Source: Phorcus lineatus (lineage: Eukaryota; Mollusca; Gastropoda; Trochida; Trochidae). From it: a stretch of DNA of 64,000 nucleotides. The notes under the pieces were generated by a model, which saw nothing but the letters and a program-made list of their open reading frames with translations, searched no databases and was not told the DNA's origin. The stretch is taken from assembly GCA_921293015.1 (NCBI GenBank), contig OV121088.1, positions 1,116,001 to 1,180,000 of the forward strand, read 5' to 3'. This document shows positions 26,539-39,100 of the stretch, in pieces (the first letter of the stretch is position 1; each line of letters begins with the position of its first letter). A program made the translations under genes and the position numbers.

Positions 26539-29500
26539 ATACACTTGCCGGTCGTATTGTCACTTCTAATTAAGATTAGAATAAGGGCAGACCATATTCA
26601 ATACCTGGAATAACGCTTTAGAAACATTTTCACTTGCCAAGATGAGGCTAGGATTTATAGCAAAACTAATTAAACTTTTCATCACACCCTGCTTAAAACC
26701 GTCTTTTTTGGTCAAGTTTCTTTTTTGAGGTGCAGACATAATTGCCTCTGACTTCAAGCACTTTCATTTTTGGTTTTATGTTTAATCTCTGTTTTCACAT
26801 AAAAAGACAACAAAAAGCAATCACCATCTTATGAATATATTTGCACAAAACCTCCCAATGAGACCACATTAGATATAGTTCTTGAAGTCACAACATCAAT
26901 AATCTATCACAATACCTTTATTACAGTAAGAATATTGACCAAAGATTGTTATCAACATAAAGCTTATTGTCCCCAAACTTCAATCTGAAATGAACAGAAA
27001 GGTAATTCTATAATTACCAACAAAAGAAGAGCTGAGCTCTGTAGCTCACCAGGCTTTAGATGGTAAGAAGTTGAAGATTTAATTTTCACATAAACCATTA
27101 AATGGTTCCCTTGGCAACTGTAAAGAAGTAAATAACTAACACTAGAAACCACGATAAAAAAGAAAAGGCATCCTAGGTAAACTGGTTTTGGAAGTGGTAA
27201 AACACTCTAAAGTTGAACCCCTGTCTAGAAATTTTTTTCTTATGAATAGAGGTCAATGAAATATACAAATCTTAGTCTCCCTCTCACAAAAGAAGATATA
27301 TATATGGCATGTCCTAGTATTACTGGTTTCTTGAAAGAAGTCAAAAGGTGTTTATAGGGCAAACGTTTGGTACATCCCTGCAAAGTTTCAGGTTTAAGGG
27401 TGCAGTAGTCCTGTAAGAGAATTTGGAAATGTGAAATTTTAATGGATGATATTAGACACCAGACAACGGGTCATGCCACAAGCTCATCTGACCATATAGG
27501 CCTAATGAGCTAACATTAAATACATCAGAATTGAACATTTGCAAATGGAGGTTAACATACTTTGACAAATATGAATATACAATATACTCTGTACAAATTG
27601 ATGATCTGTAATTATTTACACAAGTTTTAAAATGTCATGTACATTTTGTATATTGCCACCTTTAAAAAATAACATAAATAACATTTACATACACATACGT
27701 CCCTAACAAAATCATTCCTTCATCAGAAGCTTCTCCTCATCAGAAGAAACAGTTCCTCCTATCTAACCTGCACAAGATATTCTCGACATATTTTCCAACA
27801 TTGTCTGGGTTAAAAGAAAAGGTTGAGTTTGTAAAGACTTGTTGGAACACAATCTTATCTGAACACAATGTTGATACAGAGATTATAATCATTTTTCATC
27901 CATTTTGGATAACCAATCAGGGATTTTGTTTTTGCGTGAGAATGTAGCCATTTTGTATGTTTTCATCATACAGATTGAAATATCTCCTTTGACATAATGT
28001 TTTCTCCTTAACATTTGATTAATGATATGTTTTGGAATAAAAGTGGTTATTCAGGTAACAAACAAGGTTTTGGGTTTTGAAAGTTAGCATATCTACAGGC
28101 ATTATGTAACAGTGGTGATGTTGACAGATACATAACAACTGTGGAGACAGAAAATGTTCAAACCTGAAGTACTAATTAAAGCAACGGTATCACCATAAAC
28201 TTGCTGAAATTCAGTTGCTTAGATCATACAATCTGAACATTCTCACAACATCATTTTGTCATGAAAAAGTTAACTGCAAAATGTCAGTACTCTACAGTCA
28301 CCATGACGACTGGCCAGTACCAATGCGAACATGAGATCAGGTTTATCTTGGGGTGAGGATTTACATCTCTTCAGTTGTCAAATAGCAAGTCACCAAGGAT
28401 CGCTTTTATGTACACTCAGCAGAAATGGATATCTTAGAATGATTGGTTTATAGAGACGAATTATGAAATAAAGAGAACCAAATATGGTTTCCTTGACATT
28501 GGATTTCCCATCAATCATTTCATTCCTTATCACAGAAATTAAGATTTTGAGTCTAATAAAAATTAAAATTCAGGCAGATGTGATTATACTTTCCATTTTA
28601 AAGGATAAATTGTTCAATATGACAAAAATCTCATGTCTTCCCTTATGGCTGATTAGATTTCAGCAAACATGATGGAAAGCATTTCCAACAAAATATCTCT
28701 TTGAAAAAACCATAACAACATGACAGTGTTCCATTGTAGGGTTCACACAGAGTCAGGCAATAATGCAAGGGAGTCAAGCATCTGTACTGCTGTTGATAGT
28801 GTGATCCTAATCATTACAATACAGTGTTTGAAATAGCTGCTGGCCCATCAGCCAATTGTTGGCTAATTTCAGATGCGGCTTGTTGGAAAACAGGGAAGCA
28901 AGCTGGTCTGTGATTTTACATATTTTAAGTGTCGACACATTGCAGGGCTAATTGTAAAATTTCAAGATGAGCTGGTTAATTTTTCAAACCTCAAGCCATG
29001 TTTGCAAGAAAGGACTGAAAACTATTTCAAACAATGTTACAAGGTTACATTTCTTCACCATCAAATGCCATCCAGTTCTTGTCCAAAAGTGTTTGTATGA
29101 AAGGTGAGCTTTTAACACCCATAAGAAGGCATCACATGCAAACCTTCTATCGTTGACCAAATCACATGGCATCAGCAGTTAAAAACACAGAGCTATGCAG
29201 AGGAATGAATCAATATAAGTATGTACAAGTTTTGATTATTTACAAATGTACAAGATGTAGTATAACACAAAATGATCCATGATTCACGCACATACACACA
29301 CATTGACACTCGAAATGAATTGAGGAATCTATCATTAAAATAAACCCTGTTCAGAGAAATCAAGAATACAGAGTGCTGACTCTTCCAACACAGTAAGTTG
29401 TACAGTGGTTTCCTTTCTCCATGTCTGTTAATAATACTCAATCAATTGTCATTAGTTCTTTTAGATAGAGGCAAGGTTCATCAACTTTCTACTGAGAACA

Positions 29501-29830
29501 GGATAAATTTTAATCAACCTTTTCAACCCAAGCACATAACCACTACTTGATTTGAGAATCGACAAGATGATCCTTAGATTTTGACATTCACATTAAATAT
29601 ATGCAATAGAGTTAAGAGTTTAACTTTGGATCGAAACATGTTAACCCTTCTAATTCAGCGATGCCTATCATTATCCCTTGGACAAAGATTTAACTTTGCT
29701 TACCCAATTGAGGATGGTTGTATAACTGAAAGCCTTGTAGAGAGCAAATGAAGATGACTAACAGACAATAATCTAACTGGACAGAACACTGAGACTATTG
29801 GTCATTATGACAGACTTCAGAGGCGTAGAG
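26539..29830. other. Downstream flank of ARMH3, no gene recognised
   Basis: Probably includes the rest of the ARMH3 3' UTR near 29.0-29.8 kb, but I cannot fix a poly(A) site. No repeats with clear ends and no coding segment recognised. Confidence 0.5.
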
Positions 29831-30148
29831 TTTGGACAGACTTGACTGTTGGTCACTATGAAAGAGAGGAGAGCTCTTGGGGGATGTCCTGTTGGTGGCC
29901 GGAGAGGTTGGACACACTAGACTGTTGGTCACTATGAAAGAGAGGAGAGCTCTTTGGGGATGTCCTGTTGGTGGCCGGAGAGGTTGGACACACTAGACTG
30001 TTGGTCACTATGAAAGAGAGGAGAGCTCTTGGGGGATGTCCTGTTGGTGGCCGGAGAGTTTACACACACTAGACTGTTGGTCACTATGAGAGAGAGGAGA
30101 GCTCGTGGAGGACGTCCTGTTGGTGGCCGGAGAGGTTGGACACACTAC
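29831..30148 (-). repeat. 76-bp tandem array carrying the ARMH3 C-terminus and stop codon
   Basis: Units at 29831, 29907, 29983 and 30059, plus a 14-base partial from 30135, exactly 76 bp apart. Unit 4 contains the functional ARMH3 stop (30084-30086). Units 1-3 lie in the 3' UTR or beyond and still read GHQQDIPQELSSLS and stop in the same frame. Units 1-3 are more like each other than like unit 4, so they spread after the first duplication. Confidence 0.95.
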
Positions 30149-30176
30149 GTCTAACATCACAGATGATTAGCCGCAC
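30084..30176 (-). CDS. ARMH3: ARMH3 last coding exon 26 (residues 660-689 and stop)
   Basis: Encodes [20 protein letters not shown] then [10 protein letters not shown] and TAG; human ends [30 protein letters not shown]. Acceptor TTTCCAG. Its 3' half, including the stop codon, lies in unit 4 (30059-30134) of a 76-bp tandem array, so the downstream 3' UTR holds further copies of the C-terminal coding segment. Poly(A) site not determined. Confidence 0.94.
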   Translation of the reverse strand: MRLIICDVRRSVSNLSGHQQDVLHELSSLS

Positions 30177-33100
30177 CTGGAAATACAACAGAATAATACA
30201 CTTGATAGGTTCTCATGAACTTGTTATGAGAGCAAGAAAATTAGCACTGCTCAATAAATAAATTGCAAAGATCATAAAGAAGAAGGAGGAAGGGGCTGTT
30301 TCAAATTCAAAGATCATCAGACAATTCAGATGCAGGAGTCTAGGAATGAGCACTATTTTGAATGACCATTTATTCGAATTATTTAATATATGATATGACC
30401 CCTGTTCCTCCAAATCTGAAAATATTCTACATACACCATTGGAATCACACTGTCCAAAATAGTTCTTTTAACAAACTTTTTTAGGTCAAGTTCGTTATAA
30501 AAGGCTTTGTGTTAGAGTTGGTAAGATTAAAGTAAGGTCAGTGCTTCAGTGTTGCCAGATTTTGAGGCTGTGGGTTTGAAACCAACAAGGGGCACAAAAT
30601 GGCTGTACTATTTGAGATATTTCAAATGTGACCCCAAAAATGACAATGTTGCAATCTTTCACAACCTAAATGGCAATATCTCTAAAACAAGTTGCTTTAG
30701 TGTATTTCTCCTGCAATGAAAATGGTGAAGGCAAGAACACACCAAGGACCAATTAACCTGCCCCATCAGATCAAATATTCACTTCAATCCCCAGTTAACA
30801 GCCAGGGTGGATTTCCCTGCAGATTACGATCTGCGCCAGATAGAGAGTGATCATGTAGGACTGACACAAGATCAACTGGCTCTCGCACACTATCACAAGT
30901 GATAGTCCAGCTAAGATCAAATTGCCTCATTCATTATTCACTCATTGAATTATCTGTGCCAGGAGCTCTCTAGATCAGAGGGGCAAATATCTGCCTAAAC
31001 TCCTTACAGAGGTGCAAGGTTCAAAACAGCAGCTTCTAGTGGTGCTCTTTGATGTGAGGAGCTGGAGGAATGGATGGCGAATGTGTTTAGGCTGGTTGGA
31101 CTGGTAGTGTGAAGAGTTGAGGCAGATGATTAGAGGGTAAAGAGATGGTGAGCTTTATCATCAAAGATTTCCAACACAAAGGACTGGTTCATCACTGCAT
31201 GACACCATGAGCCAGGTTTCCTATTGCAAAAGGACTCCAATGATCATTCGTTTATCAAACTACAAATTATGCATAGTAAGCATAACTTAAAAGCATTAGA
31301 AATAAGAAAGAGATCTTATTTCAATGCATGAACATAGTAACAAACCATGTTAAAATGACACCAAATGATGTCAGTGAATTAAAAAATAAACATCAAAAAC
31401 ACTTATTTAGCATTGAACTAATTAAACTCATTCCTGTCAGGAAAGGCATTCTGATAATTCTTTACAATTGTTTACCAAATAAATGAACTAGAAGATTCAT
31501 AGCAGATTTCCAACTTTTTCAAGTCATTCATCTCTATATGCTTTCACCAGTTTATTGAACCATTTTAAGAACATAAGACACGCAGTGATGCCTACAGGGT
31601 ATGTCTGCACTGGGTATTACAGCAGAAAACGATACCGTCAAGCCTAGCCTAGGCCTGCCTCGATCTGCACACTTGTTCCAGCCTGCAGCCGGCTCTGATA
31701 CACAATCAATAGAGAGCATCAGTAAATCTCATTGAAGTACAAATAAGGTTCCCAGCTCAGACTGTCCTCCTCCGGTGCTGCTAATTGGGTCAGGGACTGA
31801 AACACACCTCATACAGGCGTGTTCAATCACTTCTAACAAGGATTACAGAGCTTCTGCATGACTAGTGATAGTGATACAGAAGGTCTATGAGAGAACTACT
31901 TGGATGCTGAAACATGTATCCTCAAATGAGATACGTAATTACTGAAGCATGAACGATCCACAAATTAATGCATGAAATTCTCTTCTGTTGAGATACTTTT
32001 CCGCATATTTTTTCATTCAACACCATACAATTTCTCAAGCTATGAAACTGATGACATCAGAGTAACAAAACATTCTGTGTCAGTTGTACAGAATTCTTCA
32101 GGTTATGACACAGAAGTCTTAAACAAATGCAATGGTATGGAATTCTGACTGACTATTGCCTCAAATCATGTGTGGCAATATAATGCGATATACAGCTCAT
32201 GTATTGTAATCATATTGAAATACAGTTAAAATATAACATAAAATGCATTCAGATCTTTAGAAAATAGAACATTACTAAAAAAGATAAAGTTAAAAAAATG
32301 TCTACTGTCATTTGTAATACAGTCAAACACATGTTCTTGCACATGAAAATAATTTTGTTTACACGATAAGCAAAACATAATGGGCTTTTGAAATAAATTC
32401 AACTTGAAATTAGTTGGTGCAATATATTGCTTTTTGAAAATAATTTTTCAATAATTTAATTGCACAATCTGTAGCGTGATACATTGGTATTGCGATTATA
32501 TTGCAGTCTTACTAAATCATCCAGGCAATGATAAAGAATTCTCAAGGCAATGACACAGAATTCTTAAATGAAAACCTATGGAATTCCCAAGGCAACAGAA
32601 CACAATGATTCTGATTTATTAAGGCAATGACATAGATCCATAAGGCATTGATACAGATTTCCTCAGGCAATGATACAGATTTGCTGAGGCAATGATACAA
32701 ATTTGCTGAGGCAATTATACAGATTTCCTCAGGCATTGATACAGATTTCCTCAGGCAATGATACAGATTTGCTGAGGCAATGATACAAATTTGCTGAGGC
32801 AATTATACAAATTTCCTCAGGCAATGATACAGATTTCCTCAGGCAATGATACAGATTTTTTAGACAATGAACAGAACTTTTAAGGCTATGATACAGATTT
32901 TTTGTGGCAATATTACAGATATCCTCAGGGAATGATATAGAATTCTTCAGACAATGGTACAGAATTCTTAAATCAATAGTTTACCCTCAGAAACTCATTT
33001 AGAAGGACAGGATTCCTAAATCCAAGACATAGAAAAGAATTCCTCAGTTGTCTAGGGTACAAACTTTCTAAGGTAAGGATTTCATGCGTGACCCAGTGCG

Positions 33101-36100
33101 TGCACAAATAAAGAATTACGTAGTTAACAGAACAGCCCTCCTCAGCCAAGTGAACAGAAATGAGCAAATGATAACTGAAGTATAATTCCTTCATAGTCAC
33201 CATTACAGATTCCCTGACTCAATGGTGCAGATTCCCTTAAGCAATAATGAAAAAGAATGAAAATGTCTTCATGCAAAATTACAGACTTTATATATATTAT
33301 ATTATGTATCATCTAGAAAAGCAGTTTTGGGACAAGAGCCATGCAGATTCCAACCCACGCCCTGCATGAGCACCAGAGCATCAGCTGTCTCTTATCACTA
33401 GGCAAAATGGACATTGAAACACTTTAAGTTTGCCATGGATATTGTCCCAATGCATCAAATTTCTGGCAAATGAGCTGCCATTGATGCTTGAAATATACTG
33501 TAAACTTCATATTTACTTATGTCATTGAAACAGAATCCTTCAACCAATGGGCAGAAAACTTCAATGAAAGATTATGAATCCCCATGTGAACAATGAAATA
33601 GGCTTCGATTATTCATCAACTTGGTAAGTTCAAGATATAATAAGATATGCGTCTGTAAACACTCATGCCTCTAATTGTACCCATATTTAGAAAGGATCTT
33701 AAAAACATTTTAATCATTAGGTAAAAAGGAAACTGTACCACAAGTGAATGATCAGATAGGTATCAGAACTCATGGCCATGGTCAAACCTTACTATGTCAA
33801 GGGAACGAGTTAGAAGTAGTGCTATTGGCTCAGTAGCTCATAAGGCTATCTATAATTGATTTCAAAAAGGGTCACAGGATCCCAATATGAGATGCCATAG
33901 GATCACAAAATGTGCTTATTATAACCTCATCAGCTGAGGAGTATGTACACAAGATTTGAACTTTCTAGGCCTTTGGCTTTCGGTAAAGGGGCGCCGGGTC
34001 ACCAAGTTATATTATAAAATATTTCAGATGACATAAAAAAAAATCGTAATAAAAATTCAGAAATTGTCACACACAGGTAGACAATGATGATATGGTAGTA
34101 CTAGTACTGTTGTGAAGCCAAGCTTATGAATGATATTTGTGTAGTTCAACCTCACTTGGCAACCAGTACTAGTCTGAGCATGCCTCAATGATTAGTTGTA
34201 CAGCAGCAAAAACATGGTTGGCCTTAGTAGCATTCAGGTCCCACACTATAGTTTACAATAACTGCAAGTAAACCTGGTCCCCTACTGAGTGTTTAAACAG
34301 GGGAGATGATTCTGCAAAGAAATGAAGAGGTGCACTCACCAGCTGTGTAAAGAATCCTGTCTCCTTTGGTTTCTCCGAGTACCGCTCGAACTGGTCGAGA
34401 CTGTCCTGCAGTTTGAGTGTCAGTGTGTCGTAGTTGCTACGTACAACCTCTAGCACCTGATAGTGGTAATTGAAACATAGTTGGGTGAATAGTGCAAAGG
34501 TAGACTTGAATACCATGTCTTTAAAGGCTACCCGATCTAACTAATTTTCATGATCAAAAAGCTTGCCCACAAATGGTCTCAGTGTAAGTTAAGGGGTCAG
34601 AGTTATGACTGACACTTGACAAGGTTTTCCGCAGCATTAAAGGGCCACAGAGTATGTTCATTAACGGTGTTATTTCATCAAAATGTAGAGACTGTTTGTT
34701 AATGGTTATCAGTTACAATAAATGGGTTAAAGTCATCATTTGTGATCGAAAACTTGAGAGTGGCGCACTCCAATGACTCAAATGTTAATTTTGAACTAAT
34801 TTTCAGAGACAAAGAAAACATAGGTTCATAGTGTTAAGTAAGTTATTTAACTAATATACTTTTTAAATGGACACAGAATTTCAACCTTTTTTTTGGCCGT
34901 TTTCACGAGTTGGCTTTTGTTCAATCCTACGTTTGACACTGGTTTAATACTCAATTCACTTGTTGATATGAAGTCACGTCAAATATGAATTACCTGCTCT
35001 TCTGTGAGTGAGGACAGGTGATTTGCAGCAGCCCAGGAATCAACTTTTGGTGTGAAATGGTTGATAATTGCTCTAGAATGAAATCAGAAACAGATGAGTA
35101 TTTAAAGAGGCTTATACCTGTCGGCTTCAATCCACCATGTTGCTTTGAGGGAAAATAACATGAAAAAAGGTGCTGTACTTTTACTAATTTCAGAAAATCT
35201 ATGTGTATGGATAGAATACCAACAAATAAAAAACTGATTAATGATAAGACTAATGAACAATGCCTTGTTATGCGTTAGCAAGGCTTTTCACGCTTGTGTG
35301 CTCATGAATGGCTTCACTTTTCATTCTTGTTTATTTTACTGAGTGTGCACTCTTATTCATCCAGCTGTAAAATCTAAATCAACCCGCAGTATCATGTTTC
35401 TACTTGGTTATTTTACAATCATTTACTGATAACATACGTGCATAAACGGGAAATCCCCAAGAATTTTGTTACCACAAAAAATACCCCAATAGGACTTTCA
35501 TTTTAATAACTCAAGGACGTATTTTTCAAAATCTAAGTCCTTTTCATACCTATCATAATTTCCTACTTCAATATCTTGCCCTGTGCATGGAAGTGTTAAC
35601 AGAGAGTTCAGTTCTATGTCAGTGAGTGTGGACTTTTGGAAGGGGCCCTCTTAACATCGGGTTCATGGCCCTCTTGAATTTCTTGCTGCCTATTTTTAAA
35701 TGTGATTTATAATGTGATTTAGTGTCTCATAGACCATTCTTGGCTGGACAGTGTACTTTTAACATATTGTTATTATAACTCGCTCCATGAATGTAGGCTG
35801 TGTGACACTTAAATAAAATATTTTTCTTTCTTTCTTTCTCCTTTTTGACCTATCAGGTTTGTGGCCCTTCGGTCATGCAGCCCCACTGACGTCAAGTGAA
35901 GCACGACGACAACATTGCACACTGTAGTTAGGTATTAAGGCTTATTTGAGTAGAAACTGACCTGACGTTGACCAGATGGTTGGTCAGTCTGGCGGCGGAC
36001 TCTCTGTGCTCACTGTCCGTTGTTGTGTAACGCAGAGCTGGAATTCATACAAAACATGATTTCTATACAATCTTGTTAGGTGCATAGACACATTTATAGT

Positions 36101-39100
36101 TTCATCCACATGAATACATTAAACAGTGAAATTATTTTAAAAAAATATCTTTTAGTAATAAAGATAAAGGGATTATGCTGGCAGGGTTGTTCACTTTGGA
36201 ATTTTAATTTAAAATTCAATTTGACCCTAATCTCAATTTTTTTTCAAATTAATCTTTAAGATTTCAAATAGAACAAGCAGACAGAGTCAGCTATATCCCC
36301 CGCCAAAGGGAAAGGGTAGTTAAGGATACTAGTTGTGGAATATTGAACAGTGATCACGTTTTTCTACAAACAACCTTTAAGAAATCCTGTTACGTTTCCA
36401 TGGAAACGGGTAAAAATAAAAATGCAAAGAAGTTGAAAACCCCAAAAGGCACATCTCCGCATGATGCCCGTTGCACATACCAAGTTTCGTCGAGATAGGT
36501 TTCACAGTTTTGGAGTTGTGCTCCGGAAACATTATCGGAACGGATGGACGGAGACCATTTCAATATCCCCCGCCAACTACATTGGGCGGGGGATAATAAG
36601 ACACACTAAAAACAGAGCAAGATCTTGTATTTCTTACAAAAACAGCCGAAAGTGATTGTTTTTAAAGGAACTGTGCAAGTCAATACCACTCACTCAAACA
36701 TTAGCTCTAAGGCAATTCATTATCAAAATACTGTCAAAACACTCTTAACAGCATAAAAATAGTGAGGGGTTTATGACAAGGGAGACAACTGACCCATGGA
36801 GTAGAGGCTGTCAAACACTTGGTGCATGCGGACCAGCTCGTAGTACAATTCATCGTAACTGTTTGGATTTGGTAGGAACGTGTCTCCGTACGTGATGAAG
36901 AGGTTGAATACATTCACTACCTGCAGAGCAAATATTAGAAATAATCAAAGCATAAAGATGACAATATGGCACAATTGAATAAATTTCTATGATGCATAAT
37001 GCAACTAAGTATTTTCCTTCTTGAAAATAGAGTTGCATAGATGTTTATGATAATGGTATTTTCAATTCTGTAAGTCATGAGATTAATTTATTGTTATGCT
37101 CTTCAAGTTCTTGATAAATATTGTCAACATTAACATTGTTTATATACGATAGGTTTTAAAGGTTATGTCAAAACTTAAAGTCACATGTATAGAAATTCTT
37201 AATATATTTCAGAAATAACCGAACAAAGCATATGACCATGTGTGTCTATTGTATTTTTATCAGATATATCATGCCATATAAAGTTTCTGTGCCATCAGGA
37301 CGTATAACACATAATGATTTATGATATATATAAACTGCAAAACTGTGAACAAGACATGTTAAAAAAATTTCATATCCCACTTTGAAATCACCTCTACATC
37401 TATGAAATTTAAGTCTAAATACTCAATTTTCAAATTTTCAAGACGACGCACAATAATAAAAGTTTGAATTCACCTACCTTAGAACACAGATGGAATATGT
37501 TGTGCTTCTTTACCAGCTGAGATTCGTGTGACATGATGAACTTCACCAGATTGATTAGAGCTAAAGGGTAAGAAGGGAAACAACTTTATAGTAATTAAAT
37601 ATAAAGGAAAACTGTACATTAAATGATTTAATTATCTCAAAAATGAGTCCGAGAAAGGCATTCAGTTGTAATATCTTCATTCTCATACTGTACAAAAACT
37701 GAGTCGAGTTACTAGGAAGATTCAGAGCATCAGGCAAAGGAAGAAATAAACCTTTACAAATATTCATGTAAAAAAAGATCACATGTAATGATAAAATAAT
37801 TTCTAAGGTTAGTGACAATAAGACAACCCTAACTGACTTCTTGCTCAAAGTGAATATAAAACTTCAGGCCTCACCTGTCCACATCTCTTTCCACGGATGT
37901 TGGATTCGTACTCGGCACCGCTTCTGGTAGCACAGTACACGATGGATGATCCCGAGACATCGTCTAGGACAAGATGAAAGGATGTGATGGGGGATCAACA
38001 ATATGATAAGGATAAGTAACCAAAATATCTCTTCTAAAGACTCAAATGTACCTTGTTTGTAGCTTTTTTTAACTCTTTATCAGAGATGCGTCCTGACAAA
38101 TAGTTCATAAAACGTTGAATCATTTTACAATATATCCATTAATCTTTCAAAGGAGAACACTAGTTGATGAAGATCACAGTGAATGAAATAGTTGTTTTTT
38201 TAACTTGGTCTCAAGGATTTACAGGCCCTGCAATGTATAAAAAAAATAACAAAACTAACATAACCCAGGCAGGTTAACTTGCAAATATAACTATAACAAG
38301 AAATTGGCAGCTAAGTGTTTCTCTCTCTTTAGTCTGAATTTTATATTAACATGATTACAGCAATCTTCATTAATGTCATCAAATTCATCAATTAACCATT
38401 AAATAACATGTAAAATAGTAATTTATTACCCGATGGCAGGTGAAATACCGGTATCGATCAGTGAAAATAACCGTGTTATCAGTCACTAGCCAAAATAACA
38501 TTGGAGCGTGTTATTAGTCACTGTTGACCTGACGTCATAAAACAAGGATTTGACGTAACACGCACATGTGACTTGTGACGGGCTCTTTCAGGGGGGGGGG
38601 GGGAATACACATACATGCACTTAGATTTCCGTAAAATTACAACAATTATATCCTGAAATAATTAGAAATTTATCTTTTTTAGACGAATACCACCTTTGAC
38701 ATGTATGCACTGATATATGAAACAATTAAGATATTTACTTACAGATACAACTCCATTGGGAATGTCTTCATCATATGGCTCATGATAAATTCTACAAGCA
38801 AATCTGAAACATAAGAAAAGAGATGATTGAGAAACAAATCAGGGATTTTGTCTTTCGAAAAAAAAAGCTTCAAGAAATATTACCTCAAGATTTGTATTTT
38901 GGTCTTACTTCCTGTTCCGTTTTCATTCCTCAGGTTTTACAATTCCAAACATATCCTCTGTCGTGTGTTTTACCTTACACTAATTATCTTAGAACTCCAA
39001 GCTTAACCTCCTGACTATGGCTACAAATATGATTTACACTGTTAGCTCGATAAATTCAACAGAATGTCATATAATCATATTAATAAAAGACCCTGAAATA

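Noticed and set aside
25301-26563. Three overlapping minus-strand open frames of 380-420 codons with a 41-residue period
   Set aside because: They come from a stop-free 41-bp minisatellite read in three frames; all three frames are equally open, which a real gene would not show.
30059-30134. Possibility that the array unit is only a 3' UTR repeat and ARMH3 ends elsewhere
   Set aside because: The exon with [12 protein letters not shown] matches the conserved C-terminus after a proper acceptor in phase 0, and gives the expected total length.
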